DNA of 64,000 nt from assembly GCF_004768545.1 (NCBI RefSeq), contig NZ_CP038635.1:1674001-1738000 (forward strand), in the 5' to 3' direction. Below are positions 47,025 to 57,326 of this stretch, in pieces. Under the pieces are notes generated by a model. The model had not been told where the DNA came from. It made no database searches and was given only the letters and a program-made list of their open reading frames with translations. The first letter of the stretch is position 1. Every line of letters begins with the position of its first letter. The position numbers were made by a program, and so were the translations under genes. This stretch comes from Cupriavidus oxalaticus. GTDB lineage: Bacteria; Pseudomonadota; Gammaproteobacteria; Burkholderiales; Burkholderiaceae.

Positions 47025-49022
47025 TCAACCTGAACTGCCGGACTGAGCCCGAATCTCGGCTAGCTTGACATACAAAGTACTTCGGGAAATGCCCAGTGTC
47101 CGCGCTGCCATAGAGATGTTTCCGTGGGCGTTCGCGAGCGCGTCGAGTATCGCTTGTCTTTCGACTTCCTCAAGTCGGCGGAATGAAACCGGCTTTGACG
47201 ACGGGGCAGGTACGGAAAGGGAGGCGTTTGTCGTTTGCTGGATGTTCGGGGGAAGCAGAGAGGCATCGATGACGTCGTCGTCGCTGAGCGCGAACATCAT
47301 CTCGAAGACGTTCTGCAATTCGCGTATGTTACCCGGCCAGCGATGACCAAGTAGCGCCTGGCGCACGGCCGGTTCAAGCTGCTTGGGCGCACAGCCATAC
47401 TTGTGCGCGAGTTTGACGTTGAGATGCTTGATGATTGCATCGATATCCCCGGGCCTATCGCGCAGCGGGGGGAGAGCCAGGCTCACTACGCAGAGACGGT
47501 GGAACAAGTCTTCGCGGAAGCGGCCGGCGGTAATCTCCTTTTGCAGATCACGGTTCGTAGCGGCAACTATGCGGACCGAAACGCGCCGCTCGCGGGTGTC
47601 ACCCAAGCGAACCACAACGCCATCCTGCAGCACGCGCAACAGGTGAGGCTGCATATCAAGTGGCAACTCGCCGACCTCGTCCAGGAAGAGTGTGCCCCCG
47701 TCAGCTTGCTCAAACTTCCCGGGAAGGCCACCTCGACGGGCACCTGTGAAAGCGCCATCGGAATAGCCAAAAAGTTCGCTGGCCAAGAGCTCACGCGTAA
47801 ATGCGCCGCAATTGACAGCAATGAAAGGGCCGTCGGGATGGTTGCCAGCCCGATGCAGTGCTCGGGCAAAGAGTTCTTTCCCCGCGCCAGTTTCGCCAAG
47901 AAGCAGTACCGGCAGATCGAGCGGCGCGATCCGGCGCGCGCGCGCCTTGGTCGCCTTCAGCACCTCGCTTTCGCCTACGATGTCGCCAAACACATCGTTT
48001 CCTGCTGTCGTTGTCCCGACTGGGGCCCCGGGCAATATAGCGGCTCGATTCTGGCGAGTCACGAGGGGAAGCACCAGCACCGTACCGAGCATGCCGGCAT
48101 GATCCTTCACAGGGTGCAGCCATTCAGGACGCAGCCATTCCGGACGTTGGCAGTACCGGTCGACATCCGACAGTGCGAGGTTCAGTCCTGGCACCTGGCT
48201 GCCAACTTCAGAGGGCAGCCGCACGTCATAGCTCTCGCGCGCCACCTGCGCATTTCCATTCGTACGAACAATGCGCCCACGGCTGTCGACAAGCACAACG
48301 TAGTCGCTGGCGTAACGGATGAAATAATCAATGGCTCGAGTCAGCAGCCGCTCGTGAAGAGCAACGTCTCGGCGGGCTAGTTCGCTGACGATCTGGCTGG
48401 CAGCAGTCATCACCAGGCCCAAGGTGTGGCCATGGAAGGTTTCCTTGACGCCGGAAACATCCACGACCCCTAACAGGGTGCGACTGAAGGGGTCAAGAAT
48501 GGGAGCCGCAGCGCAGGTCCAACGCTTGACGTCCAGACAAAAATGCTCGTCGGCATGGATCTGGACAGGAGCCGCCGTGGCGATCGCGGTTCCGATGGCA
48601 TTGGTGCCAATGACTTCCTCATTCCAGCAGCCACCGGTGGCCAGGTTGATTCCCTCGCCAACGCTGCGAGCCCTGGTTTCGCCCTTGAGATGGAGAACCG
48701 TTCCGCTCGGGTCGCAAAGCATGATGAGCGTGCCGCATTCCCGTAGGATATCCCGCAGGCTCTCAAGCGCCGGCAGCGCAGCGTCACAGAGCTCCCGGTT
48801 CTGTCGCTGCAACTGGCGCACTCGTTCGGCCGCTGCCCCCGGTGCGGAGTGCCGAGCAGGGTCGACGGCCTCCGAACGACACCGCTGCCATGAGGCGAGG
48901 ACGACGCTGCGCACACCCGCCCCTTCCAGGGACTGATCCTGCACAAAACGCTCCCAGGCGGAAGCCACGACGGGCTCGTCGCCGATACGTGGGATCAGGG
49001 TGCCGCAACGAGAAAACGGCAT
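47025..49022 (-). CDS. acxR: Sigma-54-dependent activator of acetone carboxylase
   Basis: The 665-residue enhancer-binding protein has an N-terminal GAF-type sensory region ([20 protein letters not shown]), a central AAA+ domain with Walker A GETGAGKE, the sigma-54 contact loop [10 protein letters not shown] and Walker [13 protein letters not shown], and a Fis-type HTH at the C terminus ([20 protein letters not shown]). It matches AcoR/AcxR-type activators and lies beside acxABC. Two palindromes matching those before acxA lie 110-160 bp upstream of its own start, suggesting autoregulation. Confidence 0.9.
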   Translation of the reverse strand: MPFSRCGTLIPRIGDEPVVASAWERFVQDQSLEGAGVRSVVLASWQRCRSEAVDPARHSAPGAAAERVRQLQRQNRELCDAALPALESLRDILRECGTLIMLCDPSGTVLHLKGETRARSVGEGINLATGGCWNEEVIGTNAIGTAIATAAPVQIHADEHFCLDVKRWTCAAAPILDPFSRTLLGVVDVSGVKETFHGHTLGLVMTAASQIVSELARRDVALHERLLTRAIDYFIRYASDYVVLVDSRGRIVRTNGNAQVARESYDVRLPSEVGSQVPGLNLALSDVDRYCQRPEWLRPEWLHPVKDHAGMLGTVLVLPLVTRQNRAAILPGAPVGTTTAGNDVFGDIVGESEVLKATKARARRIAPLDLPVLLLGETGAGKELFARALHRAGNHPDGPFIAVNCGAFTRELLASELFGYSDGAFTGARRGGLPGKFEQADGGTLFLDEVGELPLDMQPHLLRVLQDGVVVRLGDTRERRVSVRIVAATNRDLQKEITAGRFREDLFHRLCVVSLALPPLRDRPGDIDAIIKHLNVKLAHKYGCAPKQLEPAVRQALLGHRWPGNIRELQNVFEMMFALSDDDVIDASLLPPNIQQTTNASLSVPAPSSKPVSFRRLEEVERQAILDALANAHGNISMAARTLGISRSTLYVKLAEIRAQSGSSG

Positions 49023-49132
49023 AGGACGGTCGCTCTCAATTGACTGGGATAACCGTATCCGCGAGACACCGCCAAGTCAATAATCTCTTTTCAAATCAAA
49101 TATTTGTGCTTTGCAGCATGAAAATCCCAAGG

Positions 49133-49179
49133 TGTCCGATTTCCGGCCATCGCAGCAATCAGTGTCCGGAAACCGGACA
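49133..49179. promoter_or_regulatory. Paired AcxR-type sites upstream of acxR
   Basis: TGTCCGATTTCCGGCCA (49133-49149) and TGTCCGGAAACCGGACA (49163-49179, a perfect palindrome) share the form GTCCG-N5-CGGAC and start exactly 30 bp apart, close to three helical turns. The same pair, with the same spacing, lies upstream of acxA. They are the probable upstream activator sequences of the sigma-54 activator. Confidence 0.7.
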
Positions 49180-49263
49180 GCGTCGGCAGCGACAAGGCGG
49201 CAACGGCGTACACGAGGGCCTGCGCCAAGTATCTAGTTTTCTGTCAATGCACCCTACGCAGGT

Positions 49264-49806
49264 TCAGGAAGCCGATTGCGTTGTGCTTGCGAATGTCCTG
49301 TCCTCAGGTCCGAACCGGGAAATTGCTCGCAATACCGACCCGCCCAGCAAGGTTGCGACTGTGGGCAACGTCGCAGGTTTAAACCAGGCAGCGGACCCAG
49401 CCCAGAACCTCCAGACATCGATCTGCTCGCTGCGGCTCTCGCCATACAGGCACCACATGCAGAAGTGCTCGCAGTTGTTGGAAATCAGGCGATATCGATC
49501 CTCACCGATGCGTGAGTAGGCGCGCTGGACGGCCTCCACACCATCAAACCTGGCGCCAGGACTTTGGCGAACTCTGATCGGATGCCCATGCGCGAATTCC
49601 GCGAGCGTGACCTCGTGCACCGGGCCGCGACGCAGTGATCGTGACAGACCCGAGTAGTGCACGACCTTGCCGGCCCCCGCGTAGAGGCCATGATGCGTAT
49701 ACCAAAGCCGGTCGGTGACGAGATGGGTTCCGATCGCCAGGTCCATATCGGCAACTGATTCAAAAACCGGGTGGCTTGACGTTGAGTACTTCATGGACTT
49801 CACCAT
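49264..49806 (-). CDS. LRAT/NC-domain protein
   Basis: The 180-residue protein has the NlpC/P60-related LRAT fold signatures: HLVTDRLWYTHHGLYAGAGK (first catalytic His), a VHYSG strand, and SNNCEHFCMW with the catalytic Cys. Such proteins are acyltransferases or thiol hydrolases on lipids. A hydrophobic C-terminal stretch (AWFKPATLPTVATLLGGSVL) may anchor it to a membrane. It lies between acxR and the acx operon on the minus strand. Start may be ATG 49806 or 49794. Its role here is unknown. Confidence 0.72.
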   Translation of the reverse strand: MVKSMKYSTSSHPVFESVADMDLAIGTHLVTDRLWYTHHGLYAGAGKVVHYSGLSRSLRRGPVHEVTLAEFAHGHPIRVRQSPGARFDGVEAVQRAYSRIGEDRYRLISNNCEHFCMWCLYGESRSEQIDVWRFWAGSAAWFKPATLPTVATLLGGSVLRAISRFGPEDRTFASTTQSAS

Positions 49807-50028
49807 ACGTCGCTGTCATTTCGCTTGAATTCAGTGCATAGCGCGTGCCAGCGCCACAAGCGCTTCGCATGGACGCCGCCTTGGAGTTTCAAGGTAGCTG
49901 GCGTCCCTCTCGGCATCGACCGCCAGACTTCGATGCCGCCACGCCTGCGGCAATTGTTGGGCGGCCCTACAACTGCTACATGCCGCCCGGACTCGCACGG
50001 GCCAATCCCATCCTTCCTGGTCAGAAAG

Positions 50029-50075
50029 CGTCCGATTCCCGGACACCGCTGCACAGGACGTCGAGAATCCGGACA
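50029..50075. promoter_or_regulatory. Paired AcxR-type sites upstream of acxA
   Basis: CGTCCGATTCCCGGACA (50029-50045) and CGTCGAGAATCCGGACA (50059-50075) are 30 bp apart start to start, identical in spacing to the pair at 49133-49179 and built on GTCCG-N5-CGGAC (one arm degenerate in the second). They lie about 125-175 bp upstream of the expected acxA transcription start, a normal distance for enhancer sites. Confidence 0.7.
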
Positions 50076-50175
50076 CTGACCAAAGGCATGCCGCCATCAA
50101 CGAAATAGCCGAACAACAGTGCCAACCCATTGAATTCAATAGCCTGCAGGGGCTGTTTCCGATGCCAGCCGGCTC

Positions 50176-50190
50176 TGGCACAAGCTTTGC
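50176..50190 (+). promoter_or_regulatory. Sigma-54 (-24/-12) promoter of acxABC
   Basis: TGGCACAAGCTTTGC matches the sigma-54 consensus TGGCAC-N5-TTGC exactly. Transcription would start near 50202, 44 bp before the acxA ATG. It rules out the longer in-frame acxA start at 50162, which lies upstream of the promoter. Confidence 0.88.
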
Positions 50191-50245
50191 CATAGATGGG
50201 TCGTGGGGGGATCCCACCATGACTACATCAATGACAGGAGGCAGT

Positions 50246-52390
50246 ATGCAATCGCAGTCCACCGTACAGGTGATGGGCATCGATGCTGGCGGCACGATGA
50301 CCGACACATTCTTTGTGCGCTCCGATGGCCGCTTCGTCGTAGGCAAGGCGCAGAGCAATCCCGGCGACGAATCGCTCGCCATCTACAACTCTTCCGAGGA
50401 CGCCCTTGCTCACTGGGACCGGACAGTGGATGACGTTTACCCCGAACTGGTGACTTGCGTCTACTCAGGTACGGCGATGCTCAACCGCATCCTCATGCGC
50501 AAAGGCCTCGACGTTGGTCTCATCTGCAATCGCGGTTTCGAGCAGATCCATTCGATGGGCCGAGCACTGCAGAGCTACCTGGGCTATGCACTGGAGGACC
50601 GCATCCACCTGAACACCCACCGCTACGACGAGCCTCTTGTGCCCGTCTCGCGCACGCGCGGCGTCACCGAACGTACCGACGTGCAGGGGAAGCTGGTTAT
50701 CCCACTGCGTGAAGATGAGGTCCGTCAGGCTACCCGAGAACTGGTGGAGGCTGGCTCGCAAGCCATCGTCATTTGCCTGCTGCAATCCCACAAGAACGAA
50801 TCAAGCGAGCAGCGCGCCCGAGACGTCGTGCGCGAGGAGCTCAAAAAACTAAAGGCCGATATACCGGTGTTCGCCTCGGTGGACTACTACCCGTCGCGCA
50901 AGGAGAGTCACAGGATGAATACCACCATCCTGGAGGCTTACGGTGCAGAGCCTTCGCGCCAGACCTTGAAGAAGGTGAGTGACCGGTTCAAGAAGCACGG
51001 CGCCAAATTCGATCTGCGGGTGATGGCCACCCACGGCGGCACCATCAGCTGGAAGGCCAAGGAACTCGCGCGCACGATTGTTTCTGGCCCGATCGGCGGC
51101 GTCATTGGGTCCAGGCTGCTGGGCGAGTATCTGGGCGACGAGAACATCGCCTGTTCCGACATCGGCGGCACCAGCTTCGACGTGGCCCTGATCACCAAGG
51201 GCAATTTCGCCATCAAGTCCGACCCCGACATGGCCCGTCTGGTCCTCTCCTTGCCCCTGGTGGCAATGGACTCGGTTGGCGCCGGCGCCGGCAGCTTTGT
51301 GCGCCTCGACCCCTACAGCAAGTCGATCAAGCTCGGCCCCGACAGCGCAGGCTACCGCGTGGGCACCTGCTGGCCGGAAAGCGGTCTCGACACGGTGTCC
51401 GTTTCCGATTGCCACGTCGTTCTGGGCTATCTGAACCCGGACAATTTCCTGGGCGGTGCCATCAAGCTCGACGTGCAACGCGCCCGCGACCACATCAAGG
51501 CGCAGATCGCCGACCCGCTCGGCCTGTCAGTCGAAGACGCCGCGGCAGGCGTCATCGAGCTGCTTGACCTTACCCTTTCCGAGTACCTGCGCGCCAACAT
51601 CAGTGCCAAAGGCTATAACCCGGCGGAATTCACCTGCTTTTCTTACGGCGGCGCCGGCCCGGTGCACACCTACGGCTACACCGGCGGCGTCGGCTTCAAG
51701 GACGTCGTCGTGCCTGCGTGGGCGGCGGGATTCTCGGCCTTCGGTTGCGCTTGCGCCGACTTTGAGTACCGCTACGACAAGTCAGTGGACCTTGGTGTTG
51801 CCCAGCTCGCGCCGGACGATGCCAAGGCGGTTGCATGCGGAATCTTGCAGGAAGCCTGGTCGGAACTGGCGGTGAAGGTCATCGACGAGTTCGTCCTCAA
51901 CGGGTACAAGCCCGAAGACGTGATGCTGATTCCCGGCTACAAGATGCAGTACATGGGCCAACTGAACGATCTCGAGATTGTGTCGCCGGTGACCCGTGCC
52001 GCGACTGCCGCCGATTGGGACAAAATCGTCGACGCATTCGAAAATACCTATGGACGCGTCTACGCGAGTTCTGCCCGCTCGCCGGAACTGGGCTTTTCCA
52101 TTACTGGCGCCATTCTTCGCGGGATGGTTGTAACCCAGAAACCCGTGCTGCCGGAGGACCCGGACGCCGGGCCCACGCCGCCAAAGTCGGCCTATCTCGG
52201 TACCCGACCCTTCTATCGCCACAAGAAGTGGGTCGATGCCGCGCTCTGGAAGATGGAATCCCTCAAGGCCGGCAATCACATCGTCGGTCCCGCCATCATC
52301 GAATCCGATGCCACCACGTTCGTGGTGCCCGACGGCTTCGAAACGACGATTGACAAGCACCGCCTGTTCCATCTCAAAGAAGTGAAGTAA
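50246..52390 (+). CDS. acxA: Acetone carboxylase beta subunit
   Basis: The 714-residue HyuA-family protein has the ASKHA phosphate-binding loop GIDAGGTMTDTFF at the start, a central CSDIGGTSFDVAL and FSYGGAGPVHTYGYTGGVG. Length and arrangement match the 78-kDa beta subunit, which binds ATP and activates substrates for acetone carboxylation to acetoacetate. ATG 50246 follows AGGAGG at ideal spacing and lies after the sigma-54 promoter. It precedes acxB by 11 bp. Confidence 0.93.
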   Translation: MQSQSTVQVMGIDAGGTMTDTFFVRSDGRFVVGKAQSNPGDESLAIYNSSEDALAHWDRTVDDVYPELVTCVYSGTAMLNRILMRKGLDVGLICNRGFEQIHSMGRALQSYLGYALEDRIHLNTHRYDEPLVPVSRTRGVTERTDVQGKLVIPLREDEVRQATRELVEAGSQAIVICLLQSHKNESSEQRARDVVREELKKLKADIPVFASVDYYPSRKESHRMNTTILEAYGAEPSRQTLKKVSDRFKKHGAKFDLRVMATHGGTISWKAKELARTIVSGPIGGVIGSRLLGEYLGDENIACSDIGGTSFDVALITKGNFAIKSDPDMARLVLSLPLVAMDSVGAGAGSFVRLDPYSKSIKLGPDSAGYRVGTCWPESGLDTVSVSDCHVVLGYLNPDNFLGGAIKLDVQRARDHIKAQIADPLGLSVEDAAAGVIELLDLTLSEYLRANISAKGYNPAEFTCFSYGGAGPVHTYGYTGGVGFKDVVVPAWAAGFSAFGCACADFEYRYDKSVDLGVAQLAPDDAKAVACGILQEAWSELAVKVIDEFVLNGYKPEDVMLIPGYKMQYMGQLNDLEIVSPVTRAATAADWDKIVDAFENTYGRVYASSARSPELGFSITGAILRGMVVTQKPVLPEDPDAGPTPPKSAYLGTRPFYRHKKWVDAALWKMESLKAGNHIVGPAIIESDATTFVVPDGFETTIDKHRLFHLKEVK

Positions 52391-52401
52391 GGAGACATGC
52401 C

Positions 52402-54726
52402 ATGAACATGATGAGCAATAAAGAAGTCGGCTTCGCCGACCTGCTGCAAAACGGCCAGACGCTCAAGCAGCACCGTGACGGCATCATTGAGCGCACCAAT
52501 GCTACGGGCCATTACAACGGCCTCGGGAAGCTGGAATTCCGGGACAGCGATCCGATTGGCTACGAAAAGCTGTTCTCCAAGCTGCGTGGCGGCCTCGTGC
52601 ATGCTCGTGAAACGGCCAAGAAGATTGCCGCGAGCCCTATCGTCGAGCAAGAAGGCGAGCTTTGCTTCACGCTTTACAACGCTGTGGGCGACTGCGTGCT
52701 GACCTCGACCGGGATCATCATCCACGTCGGGACCATGGGGGCGGCAATCAAATACATGATCGAGAATAACTGGGAGGCCAACCCCGGCATTAATCCGGGG
52801 GACATGTTTACCAACAACGATTGCTCTATCGGCAACGTGCATCCCTGTGACATCGCGACTATCGTCCCGATCTTCTGGCAAGGCCGGCTTATCGGTTGGG
52901 TCGGTGGCGTCACGCACGTCATCGACACCGGCTCAGTGACGCCGGGTTCGATGTCCACCGGCCAGACCCAGCGCTTCGGCGATGGCTACATGATTACCTG
53001 CCGCAAGACGGGGGTGAATGACGTGCCGTTGCGCGACTGGCTGCACGAGTCCCAGCGTTCAGTGCGCACGCCCAAGTACTGGATCCTTGACGAAAAGACC
53101 CGCATCGCCGGCTGCCACATGATTCGCGACCTGGTTGAGGAAGTGATTCGGGCTGATGGCATCGAGGCCTATGAGAAATTTACCTACGAGGTCATCGAAG
53201 AAGGCCGCCGCGGACTGCAGAGCCGTATCAGGGCCATGACCCTGCCGGGCAAGTATCGCAAAGTCTCCTTTGTCGATGTGCCCTACAAGCATGACGACGT
53301 GCAGGTATCCAACGCCTTCGCCAAGCTCGACTCCATCATGCATTCGCCGGTGGAGATGACCATCAAGCCGGACGGAAAGTGGCGCCTGGACTTCGAAGGA
53401 GCGAGCCGCTGGGGCTGGCACACCTTCAACGCCCATCAGGTGGCATTTACTTCAGGAATCTGGGTGATGATGTGCCAGACCCTGGTGCCAACCCAGCGCA
53501 TCAATGATGGCGCCTACTTCGCCACCGAGTTCCGCCTGCCAAAGGGCACTTGGTGCAATCCCGACGACCGCCGCACCGGTCACGCTTATGCCTGGCACTT
53601 CCTGGTCTCCGGCTGGGCGGCCCTGTGGCGCGGCCTATCCCAGTCCTATTTTAGCCGGGGGTATCTGGAGGAGGTGAACGCCGGTAACGCCAACACTTCA
53701 AACTGGCTGCAAGGTGGTGGCATCAATCAGGATGGCGAGATCCATGCGGTTAACAGTTTCGAGGCCAGTTCCTGCGGAACGGGCGCCTGCGCCGTCAAGG
53801 ATGGCCTCAACCACGCAGCCGCCATCTGGAACCCGGAAGGGGACATGGGCGACATCGAAATCTGGGAGATGGCCGAACCGTTGCTCTATCTTGGCAGAAA
53901 CGTCAAGGCCAACTCCGGCGGGTATGGCAAGTACCGCGGCGGTTGCGGCTTCGAGACGCTGCGCATGGTGTGGAACGCCCAGGATTGGACCATGTTCTTC
54001 ATGGGCAATGGGTTCATGAACAGCGACTGGGGCATGATGGGTGGCTATCCCTCGGCGACCGGATACCGGTTTGAGGCACACAAGACCGGGCTGGACAAGC
54101 GCATCGCCATTGGCGATTCCCTGCCTCTGGGTGGCGACATCGATCCCGGCAAGCCAGACTACGAGCGCCACATCGATGCAACTGCGGTGGTCAAGCGTGA
54201 CAAGCAGTGCATCACTACCGAGGACTGCTACGCCAACCATGACCTGTACCTCAACTACTTGCGCGGGGGGCCGGGCTTTGGCGACCCGATCGACCGCGAT
54301 CCGAAGGCCGTCGAGGCGGACCTCAACCAGAAATTCCTTCTGCCGGAATATGCGCAGAAAGTCTACGGTGCCGTCTTCACCCAGGACGCCAAGGGCGTGT
54401 TCACGGTGGATGTAGAGAAAACCCAGGCCCGCCGTGCCGAGATCCGCAAGGAACGCCTGGCACGTTCCCTGCCAACCCGCGAATGGATGAAGGAAGAACG
54501 CGATCGCATCCTCAACAAGCACGCGTCCGTCCAGGTGCAACACATGTTCGCTACCAGCTTCGCCCTGTCGGAAAAGTTCACGCGGGAGTTCAAGGCATTC
54601 TGGAGCCTCCCCGCCGAGTGGCAGCTGCTTGAGGATGAACTGGGCGTGCCGTCCTACGGCGCCAGGCACCGCATGGACCTTTCCCTGCTGCCCGACGTTA
54701 CCACCGTCGTCCAGGTCGAAGAGTAA
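52402..54726 (+). CDS. acxB: Acetone carboxylase alpha subunit
   Basis: The 774-residue HyuB-family protein has NDCSIGNVHPCDIATIVPIF, the GGVTHVIDTGS segment and FASSCGTGACAVKDGL-type Cys/Gly-rich region near residue 450. Length agrees with the 85-kDa alpha subunit that carries the Mn-dependent carboxylation site. It forms an (alpha-beta-gamma)2 complex with the products of acxA and acxC. GGAGACATGCC precedes the ATG; an in-frame ATG three codons later is possible. Confidence 0.93.
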   Translation: MNMMSNKEVGFADLLQNGQTLKQHRDGIIERTNATGHYNGLGKLEFRDSDPIGYEKLFSKLRGGLVHARETAKKIAASPIVEQEGELCFTLYNAVGDCVLTSTGIIIHVGTMGAAIKYMIENNWEANPGINPGDMFTNNDCSIGNVHPCDIATIVPIFWQGRLIGWVGGVTHVIDTGSVTPGSMSTGQTQRFGDGYMITCRKTGVNDVPLRDWLHESQRSVRTPKYWILDEKTRIAGCHMIRDLVEEVIRADGIEAYEKFTYEVIEEGRRGLQSRIRAMTLPGKYRKVSFVDVPYKHDDVQVSNAFAKLDSIMHSPVEMTIKPDGKWRLDFEGASRWGWHTFNAHQVAFTSGIWVMMCQTLVPTQRINDGAYFATEFRLPKGTWCNPDDRRTGHAYAWHFLVSGWAALWRGLSQSYFSRGYLEEVNAGNANTSNWLQGGGINQDGEIHAVNSFEASSCGTGACAVKDGLNHAAAIWNPEGDMGDIEIWEMAEPLLYLGRNVKANSGGYGKYRGGCGFETLRMVWNAQDWTMFFMGNGFMNSDWGMMGGYPSATGYRFEAHKTGLDKRIAIGDSLPLGGDIDPGKPDYERHIDATAVVKRDKQCITTEDCYANHDLYLNYLRGGPGFGDPIDRDPKAVEADLNQKFLLPEYAQKVYGAVFTQDAKGVFTVDVEKTQARRAEIRKERLARSLPTREWMKEERDRILNKHASVQVQHMFATSFALSEKFTREFKAFWSLPAEWQLLEDELGVPSYGARHRMDLSLLPDVTTVVQVEE

Positions 54727-54749
54727 TCACAGAATCGAGGAGTTGAGTC

Positions 54750-55259
54750 ATGTCCAAGTACACGAATGAACAGGTTGCCCACCTCGTTGAGGGCTCCCTG
54801 GACTGGGAAACAACTTTCCGCATGCTGTCGATGCCCAAAGATGACAGCCGCTTTGCTCAGTATTTGGCCGCTCTGCAGGCCAAGGTCAGCTTCCCGGACC
54901 GCATTGTGCTTCCGCTCGGCCCGCACATGCATATTGTGCAATCGACCAATAATAAGAAGTGGGTGGTCAAGTGCGATTGCGGCCACGAGTTCTGCGATTA
55001 CCGCGAGAACTGGAAACTGCATGCATCCATCTATGTGCGCGACACAGAGGAAGCGATGGCCGAGGTGTATCCCAAGCTGATGGCCCCCGATACCCAGTGG
55101 CAGGTGTATCGAGAGTACTACTGCCCGGCATGCGGCACTATGCACGACGTCGAGGCGCCAACACCATGGTATCCAGTGATCCACGACTTCGAGCCAGACA
55201 TCGAGGCATTCTATAAGGAATGGGTGCAAATGCCGGTCCCCGAGCGCGCTCCGGACTAG
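54750..55259 (+). CDS. acxC: Acetone carboxylase gamma subunit
   Basis: The 169-residue protein matches the ~20-kDa gamma subunit. It has two cysteine pairs that can bind metal (CDCGHEFCDYRENW and YCPACGTMHDVE). ATG 54750 follows GAGGAG. It is the last gene of the acx operon, 23 bp after acxB. The full trio allows growth on acetone or isopropanol by ATP-dependent carboxylation. Confidence 0.93.
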   Translation: MSKYTNEQVAHLVEGSLDWETTFRMLSMPKDDSRFAQYLAALQAKVSFPDRIVLPLGPHMHIVQSTNNKKWVVKCDCGHEFCDYRENWKLHASIYVRDTEEAMAEVYPKLMAPDTQWQVYREYYCPACGTMHDVEAPTPWYPVIHDFEPDIEAFYKEWVQMPVPERAPD

Positions 55260-56024
55260 ATTGCAACTCGAAGGTTGGGGGCAGACACAGGCCTGCTCCC
55301 CGCCTTGCGGAGACGCTGCCGGTTGCTTTGACAGCCGGCTTAAGTAGGCCGACAGAATGAACGGGCTCACGCTGGACTGCCCCTGGACCAGTCAAAGAAC
55401 CAAAAGAAAAGGCGCTGCACCCAAGGCGATTCGGAGTGGCGTCCCGCCGGCAACCAAGGTCCGGTAAGCCCTGAAGCCGAGCAAGCCAGGGGCGATAGCG
55501 GGATTGTCGACGCGGCGGGTGTGTCGCAAGGAGAAACGCTTTCGAAGGCTCTCGGGCAGAACGCCAAAGTTTCGCGATAGCTTCGTCTGGCGCCATTCTA
55601 GAAAGGCCCCGCCGCGGAGCCGCTGAAACGCGGCGGGGCAAAGCGCAGTGACCCTGGGGAAGGGGGGAAAGGCCCACCACGCTTGATCCAGCTTACGGTA
55701 TGTGTCGCAAACACCGTATGGGGTGCCAAACAGAACCAAGTGTCAGCGACGAAACCTTTCTGGAGGCACGGCGCCGGGACGCTTGATCCTTATCCAATCG
55801 CGCGAGCGCTCTCCATCCCGATATCCGCGCGGATGGTCTTCCGCTCGCACAGCAGCATAGGGCGAAGGTCAGCGAGCGATGGCGCATGGTAGCGCACGTC
55901 CAAATCCTGATCTGCATCGCCAGAGTCGGCCCGAATCGGCCGATTTTCTCGATGAGGTAAGCGCTCAGAATAGCGGCTTGATGCGTCCGCTGAACCGCTA
56001 GCCTAGTGGAGTATCGCCGTCCCG
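55260..56024. other. Noncoding stretch with hairpin, no credible gene
   Basis: About 765 bp with no convincing ORF. The minus-strand frames here (for example PFPRVTALCPAAFQRLRGGA) are low-complexity and of the kind often mis-called in repeat-like DNA. AACCAAAAGAAAAGG at about 55395 resembles a tract common in intergenic repeats of Burkholderiales. A strong hairpin lies at 55606-55616/55629-55639 (11-bp GCCCCGCCGCG stem). It could serve as the acx operon terminator region or be a decayed insertion. Confidence 0.4.
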
Positions 56025-57251
56025 CTACTTCTCCGCGTCCCAGCCGATCCGATGCCGCGCCTGCGTGGCTTCATGGCGCGCATCCTCTTCACTGTGCAGA
56101 TAGCCGCTCGTCGTCGACAGCGAGCTGTGCCCGAAATTGTCGCGCACAAAGCGCAGGTCGACCTGCTGGTCGGTCATGTGCGAACCAGCGGTGTGGCGCA
56201 GCCAGTGCGCCGAGGCGCTGGCCAGCACCGCGGCTTGCGCTTCCCATTCCGGCCCGCGCGCCCGCAGGCGCGCCGCGGCCATGCCAAACACCTCTTTCAG
56301 GATCAGGTGCAGCGCGCCGCGTGACAGCGGTTTCTCGCTGTCCGCTTTTCCGATCACCGGCAGCACCAGGGGACGCGTCTCACCGAACTGCGGAGTCGGC
56401 GGCAGTGCGTGGGCGCGACGGTAGCGCGCCAGTTCTGCAATCAGCTCGTCGGTCGCCGGCACCAGCCGGGTCTTGCTGCCTTTGCCGGTCACCTCCAGCC
56501 ACCAGCGCTCAGTGCCCTGGGCATCGCGCCGGCAGAAGAACGCGCCCATCGTGGTCGCTGTCAGCTCCGACGCCCGCAAGCCGCCCAGATAGAGCACGCT
56601 CAGCACCCAGCGGCAGCGTGCCGCATGCAGCCGTTCCCGCACGGTCTCGGTCGGCATCGCTTCGACCGTCTCCTTGACGATCGCCCACAGGTCGTGGCTC
56701 AGATAACGGGTGATGCGCGCCTTGCTGGGAGCGCGCCGACGGCGGGCGAGGGCGAGCGGATTGCCGGCCAGGTAGCCGGCCTCGGTCAGCCAGGCGAACA
56801 GCGCGTTCAGGATCACCATGGCCTGGCGCACGCTGCCGGGCGACAGCGGCCCGGCAAACGGGCGCCAGTCCGGATGGCTGCGCGCGAGCTTCTTGTTGCC
56901 GGCCAGCACCCAGCGCGCGGCCGGTTGCGGATCGGCGAGGAAGCGCTCATAGGCTAGCAGGTCTTCGTGCGTCAGCGAGGACAAAGGTTTGCCCAACTGG
57001 AGCACGGCCCACAGGATCAGCCTCTCCACCTCGCGGCGGTAGGTGGCGATGGTCGCCGCACTGTCGGCATAGCGGGCCAGCCAGGCGGTCACGGCGGCCA
57101 GGTCATCGGCCGCGGCAATACGAGCGCCGGTGGCGGGCGCGCGATTAGTACCGGCGGCGCCGGACAGCGGCGATGACAGTTTCAACCGCTCCAGCGGTGT
57201 GGGAAGTGAGTCGGTAAGACTCCCAAGCGGTTTGAGGGGCAGTAGGTCCAT
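56025..57251 (-). CDS. Site-specific tyrosine recombinase/integrase
   Basis: The 408-residue protein has a SAM-like N-terminal core-binding domain (AVTAWLARYADSAATIATYR) and a catalytic domain with the first Arg in LYLGGLRASEL, HxxR in HWLRHTAGSHM and the Tyr nucleophile in SLSTTSGYLHSE. ATG 57251 (MDLLPLKPLGS) is the likely start; the frame is open further but is low-complexity. It lies next to KfrA and H-NS remnants, so it may come from an integrated plasmid or genomic island. Confidence 0.88.
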   Translation of the reverse strand: MDLLPLKPLGSLTDSLPTPLERLKLSSPLSGAAGTNRAPATGARIAAADDLAAVTAWLARYADSAATIATYRREVERLILWAVLQLGKPLSSLTHEDLLAYERFLADPQPAARWVLAGNKKLARSHPDWRPFAGPLSPGSVRQAMVILNALFAWLTEAGYLAGNPLALARRRRAPSKARITRYLSHDLWAIVKETVEAMPTETVRERLHAARCRWVLSVLYLGGLRASELTATTMGAFFCRRDAQGTERWWLEVTGKGSKTRLVPATDELIAELARYRRAHALPPTPQFGETRPLVLPVIGKADSEKPLSRGALHLILKEVFGMAAARLRARGPEWEAQAAVLASASAHWLRHTAGSHMTDQQVDLRFVRDNFGHSSLSTTSGYLHSEEDARHEATQARHRIGWDAEK

Positions 57252-57326
57252 GCGCGAGTCGAAAGAATCACACTTCACGTCAACATTATAAACATAAGCG
57301 CAGTTATGTCTAAAGTAATTCGATGA

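Noticed and set aside
50162..50245. Longer acxA start at 50162
   Set aside because: It would begin upstream of the sigma-54 promoter, and a strong AGGAGG site precedes ATG 50246.
55138..55739. Minus-strand ORFs downstream of acxC
   Set aside because: No recognisable domain, overlap with repeat-like noncoding DNA and a strong hairpin; probably not translated.
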